From assembly GCA_029844215.1 (NCBI GenBank), contig CM056738.1:68229593-68293592 (forward strand): a DNA stretch of 64,000 nt, in the 5' to 3' direction. The translations under genes were made by a program, and so were the position numbers. The notes below the pieces were generated by a model, which saw only the letters and a list, made by a program, of their open reading frames with translations, searched no databases and was not told the DNA's origin. How positions within the stretch are numbered: the stretch's first letter is position 1; every line of letters begins with the position of its first letter. Below are positions 1-11,980 of this stretch, piece after piece. The DNA comes from Przewalskia tangutica (lineage: Eukaryota > Streptophyta > Magnoliopsida > Solanales > Solanaceae).

Positions 1-84
1 TCATAGCCAATTTTGTCTCGATCCTCAGAATTGAAAGGTTTGGGCAAATAGACCAGGCTGACGCAAAATTTTTTTAAAAATTGC

Positions 85-188
85 CCCAGTGTCGAGTTAT
101 GACGACACTGGGCTACCATGGTCAAACACCAAGGCGGGCTAACACGGACTCAAAAATTGTCCCAGTGTCGAGTTATGACGACACTGGG
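85..188. repeat. Two copies of a perfect 10-bp hairpin
   Basis: CCCAGTGTCG, loop AGTTATGA, CGACACTGGG occurs at 85-112 and again at 161-188, both followed by the same CTACCATGGTCAAA. The arms are exact reverse complements in both copies. It lies in the 3' part of the Tat/Ogre-like element. A structural role in the transcript is possible but unproven. Confidence 0.8.
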
Positions 189-728
189 CTACCATGGTCA
201 AAAAGTAAAAGAAAATAACTGGCTTGAACCTGGGGTGTACTGCTATGGCTTGTGGTGCTGGGTTCTATGGTGATGTGGAGCGAGTGGACCGACGCTTGAG
301 GCCGCTTCTGCCAATCGTTGGGAAGGTTGGCCCCCCAACAAATTGTCCCGGTCATTGTAAGAGAAAATCCACGTTGTGCTCCTGCTCCTGCATGCTAAGA
401 CTTAAACAAACGGTTAGTGCATAACTGTTAAGGCAAAATGATGATGCATAATTTTAAAACAATGTAACTGTGAGTAGGAAAGGTTATCCTGCAAAAATGT
501 GATGCCTGCTGTGTTGATGCGATGTTGTGAATGCTGTGATTTTCGTCCTTGCACAGACGTGTTGCGATTGTGAACGCGGATATGTTGTCTTTGCTGCAAC
601 TGTCCCTGTAGACTAAAGCTCAAGAAAAAATTAGTGCATAACTGCTAAGACAGAATAATAAAGCATGCGTAAGAAATGCAATTTCGGGAGTATAGAAATC
701 GTCCCTGCGTGGATGTGATATGCTGATG

Positions 729-1290
729 ATGGCGTCGTTTTTGGGCTTGTTGTGCTGATAGCGTCGCTGCTTGGACGTGTTGCTGCTGGCGTCGTTGCGT
801 AGACTTGCTGTGCTGATAACGTCATTGCCTGGACGTATTCTGCGGCGCCGTTACGTGGACTTCTTTGTCGCGATAACGCCATTGCTGGACGTATTCGCCG
901 GGCGCCGTTGCGTGGACTTGCGATCACGCCGTTGTGCGGGCGTGTTCTGCTTTGGCGCCGTTGCGTGGACTTCTTTGCCGATAACGCCGTTATGCGGACG
1001 TATTCTGCTGGTGTCGTTGCGTGGACGTGCTGATCACCTCGTTGTCTGGACGTGTTGCCGCCGGGCGCCGTTGCGTGGACTTGATGTCGCGATAACGCCG
1101 TTATGCGGGCGTATTCTTCTTGGCGCCGTTGCGTGGACTTCGATCACGCCGTTGTGCGGGCGGTTGTTCTTGGCGTCGTTGCGTGGACTTGCTTTGTCGC
1201 GATAACGCCATTGCTCGGACGTTTGCCGTTGGCGCCGTTGCGTGGACTTGCCGATCACGCCGTTATGCGGACGTGTTCCGCCGCTCTGTA
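729..1290. repeat. GC-rich minisatellite, about 10 units of 50-60 bp
   Basis: Units begin near GGCGCCGTTGCGTGGACTT and contain GATAACGCCGTTATGCGG and GACGTGTTCTGC variants; starts lie near 729, 789, 845, 902, 953, 1012, 1068, 1125, 1175 and 1232. Units differ in length by a few bases and alternate between GATCACGCC and GATAACGCC forms, suggesting a higher-order pattern. Open frames across this block are by-products of its high GC. It sits downstream of gag on the minus strand, where Tat/Ogre elements are known to carry hypervariable 3' tandem repeats. Confidence 0.8.
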
Positions 1291-1952
1291 GAATAAATGC
1301 TCCTGCAAGCTAAGCTTGAGAAAACGTTAGTGTATACCTGCTTAAACAAAATGATAAATACATATGAGAAGTGCAATTTTATGGGTAGAGACATCGTCCC
1401 TGATATGCGAGATAGTGCGAGGTGTTGTCCTCGCACGGACGTGCTAGACGCTGCAAATGATGAATTTCCATGATGCCTTTGTGGTGTGCGATGCGTGGGT
1501 TGCCAATTTGACTTGATGCCCGAGTTGATGCGCTAGGTTTTGTTGCGGAACTCTGAACTTTGACTGCTGATTGTTGATGCCCCTTTCTGCTGCTGCTGCG
1601 GACTTTGGATTGTTGTCATCCTCTGCGCTTTGCTTTTTCATACGCTATCTGAAGAAACCTTTCGCCGTATTTTACGCTGATTATTGCACTTTCGCTACAT
1701 TAATATGAAAAGACCTGTGCTCAAAGAAAAAATTTGTGAGTTTTGGGGGGGTCGATTCGTATCTGACTTCGCCGCCTTGTCCCTCGATATCCGTGTGCCT
1801 GGCCTGTTTGGACTTGCAACCCCTGTCTGGTTTCCTACACTGTCCCAGTTTTGAAAAGGGTGTCTGGCCTAAAATGGGTCTCAATGTAGTTGCTTGTAGG
1901 CTATGTGTATTCTTGTCATTGTAAGAACAAAGGGAAAGTTTCCTAATGGTGT

Positions 1953-2127
1953 GACCGAAGCCGATTTAGGCCGCCTACGTATCCCCATGAGGGAATCAGG
2001 TCATGACGTAGTTCATTACAAGCGAATATTGGGTAAAAATGAAATTTCTAGATGTGGGACCGAAGCCGAGACGGCCGCCTACGTATCCACCAAGGGAATC
2101 AGGTCAAACGTAGTTCATTACAAGCAA
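1953..2127 (-). repeat. Direct repeat pair typical of Tat elements
   Basis: A block of about 70 bp beginning GACCGAAGCCGA and ending GTAGTTCATTACAAGC occurs at 1953-2026 and 2058-2127 with scattered differences. On the minus strand each copy contains GACCTGATTCCC and a GATACGTAGGCGGCC motif. I know this signature from non-coding parts of Tat-type plant retrotransposons. No coding function. Confidence 0.6.
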
Positions 2128-2281
2128 AACAAAAGAAAACATTATTAAAGCTTAAATATGAGTTTTTAAATTATTCTGCTAAACTAAATTGCTTTTCTAA
2201 TCCGGTCTCTAGGCGGACCAAAACAAGGGTGCAAATCCAATCAATACGCCTTCATGCCCTGCTTCGTGGATGACTGGGTCT

Positions 2282-4161
2282 TCATGCTCTGCTATCCCCC
2301 TCTTTTGGCTTCTGCGTGGTGCATGCTCGGATAAATGACTGATTCGAGGGCGGAATGGGCATGGGCAGGGGAGTGTATTCCTCATCTAAGGTTATCATGT
2401 GCACATTGACGTGGCCGTGGTTTGGCAAAGGGTTATCATGCACATTTGGGGCGGGATCCTTTAGCTGAATTACCCCTTCTCTGATCAGCGCCTCGATTCT
2501 GTCCCTGAGGGAGTGGCAACCTTCAGTGTCATGTCCTGGGCTATCGGAGTGATACGCGCAGCGCTTGTTCTCATCATACCATCTTGGGATAGGGTCAGGA
2601 ATCCTTCCTGGAACCGGTTGGATTAGGCCTGCAGCTCGCAACCTTTCATATATTTGAGGTATGGGTTCAGCTAGTGGGGTGCGAACTTTGGGTGGTTTTC
2701 CTTCAAAATTCTTATTTGCTCTGGGTGCATTGGGTGCTCTGTTTTGTTGGCGGGCTTGATGGGTGGATCTATGCGGGGCTGGATAAACGGGTGCTTGTGA
2801 AGTGTTATATATAGGCTGTGTGTGGTAGTTGTGGTAGTATGATGGATTTTGGTAGGTTATGAATGCTTCGGGTTTGCGTTCTTGTACAAACATAGAAGGG
2901 GAAACTGTCTCTTTCTTCCTTTGTGAAGTACTCCCGAGTGTCCCCGATCAATCGCCTTATTAGTTGCTGTAATCTTGCGATTCGTAATCCTACCGCTTTA
3001 ATACCTTCTACGAAGTCGCCCATTCTAACAACTTCCGCAAAATTCCGTCCGATGACGCTTATCATCCGCTCATAGTAGGTTGCATCTTTCAAAGATTGCA
3101 CGAATAGTGTGGTCATCTCACTCTCCACACGGGTAGTTGTACTTTTCTTCGCTTCGGCGCGCCTCATGGCGTATTCTCCGAATGTTTCGTAGTCTTCTTC
3201 TCCAACTTCATTAAGTAGAACTCGCCCACAACGGTTTCGTGTTGAACTGAACCGCTCACAAATCTTGGGCAATGCATTCCGGTTGTGCCATTTCGCGGAT
3301 CTTGGTGGTATACCAATCTAGTGCTTACGGCCAAGCTCGAATGAACAATTTCATAATGATTCTGGGTTCTTCCCTACCCCGATTAGCTTGTCGCAATATG
3401 ACCTCGGTGTGCACGGGGTTCCTTTCCCATCAAATAGTTCAAACTTGGCACCTTGTACCCATAGGCGGTTCATCGTCGGACGCACAAAGGTCCTCGTAGT
3501 TCAGTCCTTCGTGACCTTTGTCGATCGCATGCCCCGAATCGCTTCTTTCAAACTATGAATTTCTTTGGCCATGTCCTCGCCCATTTTGGCCGGACTTCCT
3601 CTCCATTTCTTCATAATGATCCCCTTCGTGAAGCAGGGACGGTAAAAGGTGAGTTTCATTGCATAAGTCGGTATGCAGGTTGTTTGTTGAAATGGTAATG
3701 GGTGTGGTGCGTGGGTATTGGTTGGCTGGCGATTAGGGCTGATTATAGTGAAGTAGCGGGAGAAGTGAGGTATATGGGTAGTAGGAGGTCATTTGAAGGT
3801 ACGGTTGAGGTTGGTACTGGCGAGGCGGTTTGGTCGACGATCGTGGCCTTTGTGGGAGTTCGTGAGATATGTGGTGGTGGAGGTCGATCCGGATGGTTTG
3901 TGAGGTAGTGGCCCTTTGATCCGCATAGGGTATTCAGCTAATGGATAGGTTGGTCGATTCGTAGCCTCTCCATCTCAACCCGCATATCGCCAATTTGTTG
4001 CAGCTTTGTGCAATACATTCTTCCCGATCGTGATATTCCTCCCTTCAAGTTTCGTTTACCGACAGAATAATTCCCAAACCATTTGGCTCAGACGCCCCCG
4101 AGCCAGTCATATCCTCGTTTCGTGCCTTGGACCTGGTGAAGTGTGGATGCTCCGACATTGT
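2282..4161 (-). pseudogene. gag: gag of the Tat/Ogre-like element, frameshifted
   Basis: The structural (capsid) polyprotein of the retrotransposon, normally acting in cytoplasmic particles. Translation starts at an ATG at 4161 (MSEHPHFTRSKARNED), soon meets a stop, and continues in shifted frames. The 3272-2805 stretch has the Tat gag core with EMTTLFVQSLKDATYYERM and FAEVVRMGDFVEGIK. The 2893-2282 stretch has RWYDENKRCAYHSDSPGHDT followed by EGCHSLRDRIEALIREGVI, the zinc-knuckle-like CX..HX..H..C segment of this lineage. Several frameshifts and at least one stop separate the pieces, so no intact protein is predicted. No protease follows within the window. Family call is confident; the exact start is less so. 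Confidence 0.8.
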
Positions 4162-4302
4162 TGAGTCAAATACGAACCGACCCTTTGGGGAGGATGATAA
4201 ATTTTCTAAAAAATGCAACAAACGGTGTTAGCATAAAGCACATAATTTGCAGGTATGTAGCAGGTATATCGCACATAGCACATTCAAACGTTTCCTAACA
4301 TG

Positions 4303-7300
4303 CAGGGTGTTACACCCCGTATTTTACAGGACATGGTGTAAGAATGTACGTAAGAACTCACAAGTGTTAAGATTTGAGACTTGTAAAAATTTACCGGAAA
4401 TTTAAAATTGTCGGAAAGCGTATTATTGTGACGAATGGGAGGGCGACACTTGTCACCCCCCCTTATTATGCCTTGGACGAAAATGTCATGGCCAAAATGG
4501 TCATTGACCATAGCCTTAAGATGACTAAGTCTTCCAATTAATTAGCTTGACAATATTGACTAAGTCAAAGGGTTCAAAGTCTTGATATTTTAATTAGAGC
4601 TCATCCTAACCACGATTGTGTGTATCTTGACCCTCATGTCCCTTTATAATACTAGTAGTAGTATGACAAGTTCCATACTTAGCCAAAATTCACAAAAATT
4701 TGAAGACCACATTGTTGAGCTCTGGGTTTACTTGAGGAAGGAGGAAAAAATTTGTTTCTTGTCCAATAATCTCCCACTCTAAACCAAGGTTCCTAAGTGT
4801 TATGTAAGTATATCTCAATAGAAAAATCCGGAAAAGAGAGTTTTCGTATTAGTCGCAGCGAAAACCTAGTTGCTTTCTAGGTTTTGGATTGGAAGCTTGA
4901 AGGAAGTTGTTGGTGTGGTTCTAAGGGTCTCAGTAGCGGATTGAAGTGTCTTGGAGAGGTTCTAAACTACTAAGGAGCGAAAACCCAATTGGAATTGGAT
5001 TAAGAATCGTTAAGGTAAAATCTTGTCTTTTAAAGTGTTACAAGGTTATATATTTATTTTGTGTTGTTAGCTTTTCGTGTTGCTAGCATGAAGTTGTTAT
5101 GTAGAAGTTTATAAGGATTGTGGATTGATTGTAGCCTTGGAAATCCGGAATGTAATGTAAGCCATGTTAAGTTGGATTTCAATTTAGTCGTTATTAGAAT
5201 CGTCGCATGTTATTGATTTGAAGATTGTGATAGTTTTAATCAAATACGACTTGATATCATGTTATGCTACCAATTTGGATTGAAATGGAAATTTGATAAG
5301 AATTGGTAAGGTTGAACTCAGGTGGCGAATTTGGACTTTTTAGTTTGTTTTTCATTTGTATTGGACTACTTTCTAAATTGTGAGCCAATTGGGGCTGTTT
5401 AGTTAGTCATTTGTATTGAAGTACCTTATAGAAATTGTGAGCCAATTGGGGCTGTTTGGGTATTGTATTCGGCCTTGAAAAAGGTGGCAAAGTAAGTAGA
5501 AACAAAGGAGGTGCTGTCCGATTTTCCGTAGAATTTAGCGACTTAGCACCTAAAATATTCTACGTATGAAGTAAGAAGTTAATGGACGTATGGTGACCAT
5601 TATAGGTTGACGAACTAGGTATAGCGTATCCTACTTGAAGAATGGAATAGCTCAAGGTGGAAGTACTTTGGAGCTTTTTGCTACTTGTCGATAATCGTCG
5701 CGAGGTATGTGAACCTCTTCCTTCTTTAGACATGGTTCTATGTATGGAATATACATGTGGTATTATTTCATGATTCCTTCTATTCTTAGAAGTTAAGAAG
5801 TATGTATGTTGATTTACTCTACGTAAGGGTTATGTCTAAGTTATCCTAAGTTATAAGTATGTTAAATTGTCCTAAGTCCTTACCAAGTCTTATGGGAGAT
5901 GTTGGTAAGAATGGTTAGGAAAATATGAGATTTGATTTAAAACTATGTGTCTTGATTTATTTAAAGTAAGTAAGTGGATTTTACGTTCAAAAATGACTTG
6001 AATTTATATGTGAAAAGGGGATTGATTTTTAAAAGTGAAAGTTATATGGTTTTAAGAGAATAAGTTACTTGGTTTTGGAAGTGTATGGAACTTTATATTT
6101 GTTTTGTATAAGTATAAGTAAGTGGATTTTAAAGAATGTATGATATAAGGTTTTAAGACTATGAACTTTGGTTGTCTTCTAAGGATTATGAAACTTTATT
6201 TTTTCAAGTTGTGGACTTGATTTCTAAAAGTATTGATGACATGATTTTAAGAGTATGTGACTTGAGTTTTAAAAAAAGAAAGAAGTTTATGATTACATTA
6301 AATGCGTATGTACGTGGTATTTTAGTCTAGTTTCCCTAATGTTGTAGGAATAAAAGTGCCTTGAGTTCTCTAAAATGAAAGTTTGTTATAATAGCTTTAT
6401 GGGAAGTTGTTATAACGACTTAAGAAGAGGTAACAATACGTTTTAAAATGTTAACGTAAGGAAAATCACACCGAGCCTACAAATAGGCCGGATTACGTTA
6501 TGAAATACACGAGCCTACAAATAGGCGGATTACGTTATGAAATACACGAGCCTACAAATAGGCGGATTACGTTATGAAATACACCGAGCCTACAAATAGG
6601 CGGATTACGTTATGAGATACACCGAGCCTACACATAGGCGGATTATGCCATATTACCAGAGCCTACATAGGCCGGGTTACGTCATCTTACACCGAGCTCC
6701 AGCGGGCGGATTATGCTACATGATTCCACAAAGCACCGAGCCCCAGCGGCGGATTATGCCACATGATTCCACAAGACACCGAGCCCCACAGCGGGCGGAT
6801 TATGCTACATGATTCTACGAGACACCGAGCCCCACAGCGGGCGGATTATGTTATATGATTCATCAAGACCGTGTCCCGCAAATGGGCGGATTATGTTATG
6901 TAAGATATGTAAGTTATGTGAAAAAGCTGGATTAAGCTCTTAAGTAAGTATGTAAGAATATGTTGTTAACCTTATCGAAAGAAGGAAAGGAACGGTTAAT
7001 ATATGATTGATTTGCGAGTTAAAGGGGACGTTCATGCAGTTATGATTTGATTCTTGCACGTTATTTCATTCCATATTAAATTTTTGTTATCGACTTCGCC
7101 GGGCTGCGTTCATGTCCGCAGTTTAGGTACAGTGTGGATCCGCGAGCTTAGGATCCGGTTCAAGATTTTAGATGGCTCGGTGTTCGGAGTTGTCATGGCT
7201 ATGTATATTCAGGGTATGGCGGGGCCTCGTCACTACAGCTTATGTTAAAACTCTTAAGGTCTGTAGTCACATATTGTGGGTGCTTTGTAAAGAAAGGAGG

Positions 7301-7469
7301 CAACCGTTCGTGTATGACGTCCGTGAAGGTAGCCTATCGGTGACACATTGTTTATTTCGTTGTTTTATTTTATAAGTTTCATGTATGTTCCTTGCTATTT
7401 CTCGATGTATACGAACAGGTGCCTGTGTAGGGCACGATCGCGAGCTTGGGGTCGGGTCGTGACACAGGG
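4303..7469 (+). mobile_element. Solo LTR (chromovirus-type) with CAGGG target duplication
   Basis: The LTR proper is 4308-7464 (3157 bp). It begins TGTTACACCCCGTATTTTAC and ends GGGTCGTGACA, flanked by perfect 5 bp CAGGG at 4303-4307 and 7465-7469. No internal domain accompanies it, so it is a solo LTR, the expected product of LTR-LTR recombination. It carries a U3 palindrome (4437-4460, GGGCGACACTTGTCACCCCC), a hairpin minisatellite (6469-6910) and a CTGCG..CGCAG hairpin (7104-7121). These are shared with the Del/Tekay LTRs at 26-62 kb, so it is probably a related chromovirus. It splits the leader of the Tat/Ogre-like element. Short frames inside it are not genes. Confidence 0.9.
6469..6910 (+). 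repeat. Eleven-unit tandem array with a conserved hairpin per unit
   Basis: Units (GAGCC starts near 6473, 6511, 6548, 6586, 6624, 6659, 6694, 6738, 6781, 6827, 6872) are 35-46 bp. The first six carry GCCTA / TAGGC inverted arms. From the seventh on, the arms become GCCC / GGGC or shorter G:C equivalents, and the unit gains about 8 bp (ATGATTCCACAAGA type). Pairing is kept while bases change. It lies inside the solo LTR. Confidence 0.85.
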
Positions 7470-8126
7470 GGACCTCTTTATGCCAGAGGTAAGCCTAAAC
7501 GTCACTTATGCGAGATTATGACGGATTTGTCCAAGTCGTCCAACTATAATGCCTTTGTTGGAAATGGCGACCAAATGACGGTGCACTTTTCCCAATTTCA
7601 GCATGTCATGATTGGGTTTGGATTTGTCTGTCATTGTCACGCTACACATAATATGCTGGTTGGCCGTTGGGTTCAAAAACCCGTCGACAAGTTTGGTGTC
7701 TTCCTAATTGTGGCGTCAATGCCAAGGATTGACCCACCTAAGGTAAATGCATGCATGCCCTAAAATAAGGGTGGTATAGCTCTATCTTAAGTTTCTAAGA
7801 TTTGGCTTTTCTAGACGCAAGGTTCTGGCGGACAACTCGAGTGAGAAGGCTACGCGGCCTGGTTAGACCGCACTCCGTATGTTACCAACTCTCCTAAATT
7901 TGGGTTTTGAAGAAAGAATTTTGCTGATGCACCAAGCGCACCTCGCATGCAGTGTGTGATTGTGTGAATTTTCCAGAGTGGAAGAAATATGAGCGGAATG
8001 CCAGTTTAAGGAAAACAGTAAAGCAAATAGCAATCAAAAATGAATAAACCAAAATACAGCACGCAAAATGCAAAAGTAATGCCAAATAATAACCCTAGAT
8101 CTGTTGTGGTTAAGAACCTAAACTCC
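7470..8126 (-). other. Leader of the Tat/Ogre-like element, no gene
   Basis: This is the segment between the PBS and the gag start on the minus strand, separated from 4162-4302 by the solo LTR. A 105-codon plus-strand frame (7446-7763) begins in the solo LTR and runs antisense through the leader. It has no recognisable domain, so I treat it as chance. Confidence 0.55.
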
Positions 8127-8145
8127 CCAGCGGAGTCGCCATTTC
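8127..8145 (-). other. Primer-binding site, Tat/Ogre type
   Basis: On the minus strand, directly after the LTR end, the sequence reads AGAAATGGCGACTCCGCTGG. The TGGCGACTCCGCTGGGGA form is the tRNA-Arg-type PBS of Tat/Ogre elements (established for that lineage). It fixes the LTR boundary at 8146. Confidence 0.75.
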
Positions 8146-11100
8146 TGTCGCGCCCTTTTCCGACCGCGACATTTATTTTCTAGACTCCTGCTTAAATAAC
8201 AAAGGTTAGAAAATAAATAATAAATGCTAAAAATGCAAAAGTGTTAAATGTTTTGACAAGGTGCAAAATGCTAAGGGTTCGCGGAGTCGCCACCTAATTA
8301 GTTGGGTGAATTAGGACACCTAAATGTTTAACTAGTTTAAAGTAAAACATTAACTCCATTTTAATGGTCTGCTAAACTTAATGAGATTCTGGGTAAGGGT
8401 TCTTTATTAATCTAGAGGGAAGGGGTTAGGCACCCTCTAAGATCCGCTAACTTGCGGTTGTCCTGCCAAACCTAGGGTAATTATTATGTTTAAAAAAATG
8501 CAAAAATAAAAGCTCCCTCTGCTTAGTAGAATGCTAAAAATGTTAAAATGTTTTAAAGGTGCTTTAAGTAAAAAACAGGGCAAAACATTGTTATAAATAA
8601 ATAAAGGAGCCAAATGCTAAATGTTTAAAAAGTGCTTAAAATACTAAAGGTTGCTAAAAGGTTTTAAATGATAGAAGGGTGCTAAAGGTGCTAAGAGGCG
8701 CTTAAAAGTGCTAAATGCTAAAGTGCTGAAAGTAATGCTAATATGCTTAAAATACAAAAGAGTGCTAGGAGGTACTAAAATGTTAAGGACAAAATGCGCC
8801 AAAGGCGATATTTAAAGATGCTTAAAGGATTGCTAGAATTTAAAAGTGCTAAAAGTGCTAAAATGTTAAAGAAATTTTAACATGTAAAGGGGTGCTAAAT
8901 ACTAAAGGGTGATTAAAAATGTTAAAAGGGCTAGAAATGCTAAAGAATGCTAGAAAGGTGCTTTATGGACTAATTATATGCTCATGCAAAGGTTATTTAC
9001 GGACTATTTATGTATATTACCCGCTAAATTAATCTTATGATATAAAGGATGCTTTGAAGTGACTCTTGAGAATTTATGAAGAAATCTGTTATGAATTCTA
9101 ATAAGAAAACAAAATGTTTGATTTTATGATGCAAGTTAAATTGTTTAGATTATTTTTGTCAGAATTTAGACATGCCTAACAATCCTAAAAGACAAATAAA
9201 GTAGAAGTGTATTCCTAAATGTAATTACTTCCCGTCTCATATGTTCAAAGGCTAAATGCTCTACGTCTCCTATTAATTACAAAGTTAAATAACGAAATTA
9301 CAATAGCAAATAATAGACACAAAAATAGGGCAGGGAGATTAAGAGAGTAAAAGGAGTTGAGATGGATGACGATGTCATCTTGTCCTATTTTTGTTTTAGG
9401 AGTGCCGAGGCAGGAATGTGAAGGCGGATGCACATAGATGCGGGTGAATGCAAATCTTCAATTGGTGGGAGACACAATGAGTCTCGCTATGAGACTCCTC
9501 CTTTTGCTCCGGTGCATTTCATGTAGATAAAGAAGAAGATAAGGATTAATACATGCCCAAATAATGCCAAATATGAGCAATTATACCACTAAGCATACAC
9601 GTAAATCACAACAGCTTAGTTGAATCAGTAGGCCTCATTAAGTGAAAGGGAGAATATAGGGACGAAACTCCATGATTCAAAAAAAAAAAAAAAAAAGAAA
9701 GAAAAGACCACACTAAACTCATGTCCAGTTTCGGGCAGCTTATTATATAATTCTTTCAGAAACTAAAGCAAGCAAATTGTGTCAATTTAACGTGATGGAT
9801 AAAATACAACTAAAGACATAATCCTGTTGATTTTCATTAGAGAAAGGCAGTTTAGTATTTTTAATTTTATTTCTTAGTACACAGAATTCAGACAAGTCCT
9901 GTTGACTCAAGGAAAACAGGCTCACATAAACCAACTAAAGATTAATGAACATCTTCTTGCATATACCTTGAATAAATGAATCAAGAGTAACATACATCTA
10001 ACAGAGAGCTTATATATAAGGGTATGTCTAACTCATCTAGCCAATAGTCCCTCAGTAACACAACATTCCAGATATGCAGTTTTCCTCTTAACCAACATGA
10101 AGGGGGCACATGCTTTAAGTTGCAGGAGGAATGAAGCTTCAAAATCCTTTTTTCCAGATTCATGCAGAGTCAATAAGGCCAAAGGGACTAACTAAATATC
10201 TCAATCAAAATACTAAAGGGACAGGATACCTACATATTATAACTAAGACTGATTCATGCTAGGATATGTTGGATGGTCATAAAACACAGGCTAACCCCTT
10301 ATTTCATCTATTTCTTAAGTCACTAGACATGCCATTAATCTTAATATGGTCGAATTAGATAGGTATTCAAACATGTGTGACATTTTTCAGATTATTCGAC
10401 CAATCGGCCTTTCTAATTAATAGCCTCATATTGATGAAAACAGCAATCTAATTAACACCTTTAACACAGATACAAAACAGATGGCAAATAACGATCTTTA
10501 AACATATCTCAAATTATTTAACATACATAAATGACAAATTACACTATATCAAACATATTCGACAAGTAACAAACACTATTCATATCATATAATGTAAATC
10601 GACCGAAAGTTGGGAAGGCGACGAATTTACCTTCTCCGGACAGCGACCCGGGGCAGCGTATCAAGTCGTCGGTCCACTCGACGGGTTATTGCGATGCGAT
10701 TGAAAGGGTAAGGTTTGTTGTTGCTGATTTTTTGACTGGAATTGAAGTAAGGAGATTTGAACTACCTATCGGTGCTATGCTAATGGTCTGGGTGCTGACT
10801 GCTGCTAGGGGTGTCCCGTCTCTGCTCTACCTCCTCTGAGTCGATGCTCTCTGTCCTCCCTTTCGGTTGCCTTTGCATGTGCTTATATACCCTCGTTTGC
10901 GTTCTAATATTGGTAATTAAATAAAGGCTGATTTTGGACGATATTGGGTGCTGATTCGTATTGACTTGCTACTGATTTGGGGCTGATTCGAACGGTTATG
11001 GTAAGGAAATGATTGAGGAATTCGGGTGATGGATATGGTAAGGATATATTCTGGTTTATGGTAGGGGAAGATGCGAAAGGAAGGCGAGATTTAGGGCGTA

Positions 11101-11980
11101 TGGGTGAGGGAGGCGGCGAGAAGGCTTAGGGTTTCGTTTAGGTTTGAAAGGTGAGGGAGAAGGACGATCCTGGAGGGGCTGAGGTAAAGGCTAAAGGTAA
11201 GCTGGGGCGTTGGGCTTGCTGAATAAAAGGAAAGGGTGTGGGCCTGCGGGTGCGGGTCGACGGGATTGGGCCACGCGGGTAATTTAAGTGGGAGTGAAAT
11301 TTGTGTTTGGGCTGGGTAGTTAGGTTATTTAATTCTAGGAGTTTAATTAGTTTTAGGCTAGTTAATTAATTAGCTAATTAATTCTAGGCAAGTGTATTAC
11401 TTAATTAGTGATAACTTAAATTAACAAATGTGATTAAATTACTTAGGTGCTTTATCAATCTAACTGTTATAATAAATGCGGGCGTGTCATTTAATTAATG
11501 CTTAATACTTTAGACTGCGGCGCTATTATTTAAAATCTTATTATTATGCATTACTGCGAAGTTAGATTAAAATTGAATAGAGTTTAGATTAAATTATTTA
11601 AATGCTAAATGCAAGTATGATATTTAAGAATTGTTTAAAGCTTTTATAAATGCGACGCTATTAAATGCATGTATTGGAAGAAATTCTCTTGCGTATTAAT
11701 AAATACAACTATGCTACTTGACACGATGTCATTGCTAAATTATTTATTTTATGTATTTATTATTAGTTATTAAGAATTATGACAGAGCTTAGAATTAATA
11801 AATATGGGCGCGAGACTCTAAGTGCGTAAGACGCGGTGTCATTATTAAATTATTTATTTATGCTTGTATTAATGTTTTATTGCTGCATTTTATTATAAAA
11901 GTCACAAAAAGTTAATTTGCAAAATTAGTGTAATTTTATAGTTAATGACTGGACGGGAGGGTCAAAATTGGGTGTCAACA
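8146..11980 (-). mobile_element. 5' LTR of the Tat/Ogre-like element
   Basis: 3835 bp, TG...CA on the minus strand, starting TGTTGACACCCAATTTTGAC at 11980 and ending at the PBS at 8146. It contains a long low-complexity stretch (about 8500-8960) of degenerate TGCTAAA-like words and an A tract at 9679-9696. Small ORFs here (for example 9245-9433 and 9981-10163, minus) show no domain and are not called. The partner 3' LTR is outside the window. Confidence 0.75.
8500..8960. repeat. Degenerate TGCTAAA-word repeat
   Basis: Dense irregular recurrence of TGCTAAA, GTGCTTAAA and TGTTAAAA at 7-20 bp spacing inside the Tat/Ogre-like LTR. Probably expanded by slippage; no coding content. Confidence 0.6.

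Larger units (their letters stand above)
1..11980 (-). mobile_element. Tat/Ogre-like LTR retrotransposon, incomplete, gag only in window
   Basis: Minus-strand element read right to left: 5' LTR (8146-11980), PBS, leader (8127-7465 and 4302-4162, split by a solo LTR), gag (about 4161-2282), then non-coding sequence to the window edge. The LTR starts (minus strand) TGTTGACACCCAATTTTGAC and ends GGCGCGACA. The PBS region reads TGGCGACTCCGCTGGGGA, the form seen in Tat/Ogre elements. Downstream of gag lie duplicated blocks with CTACGT..GACCTGATTCCC, also common in Tat elements. No protease, RT or integrase motif is visible between gag and position 1, so the part in view is gag plus a tandem-repeat-bearing 3' region. 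Whether pol lies further left cannot be seen. The call of Tat/Ogre lineage is inference from motifs. Confidence 0.75.

Noticed and set aside
771..1205. 144-codon plus-strand frame
   Set aside because: Lies entirely in the GC-rich minisatellite and reads as repeats of Arg/Leu-rich text; open by composition.
6469..6910. CRISPR-like direct repeats
   Set aside because: No unique spacers, unit length drifts, and the context is a plant LTR.
7446..7763. 105-codon plus-strand frame
   Set aside because: Starts inside the solo LTR and crosses its target duplication into an antisense leader; no domain.
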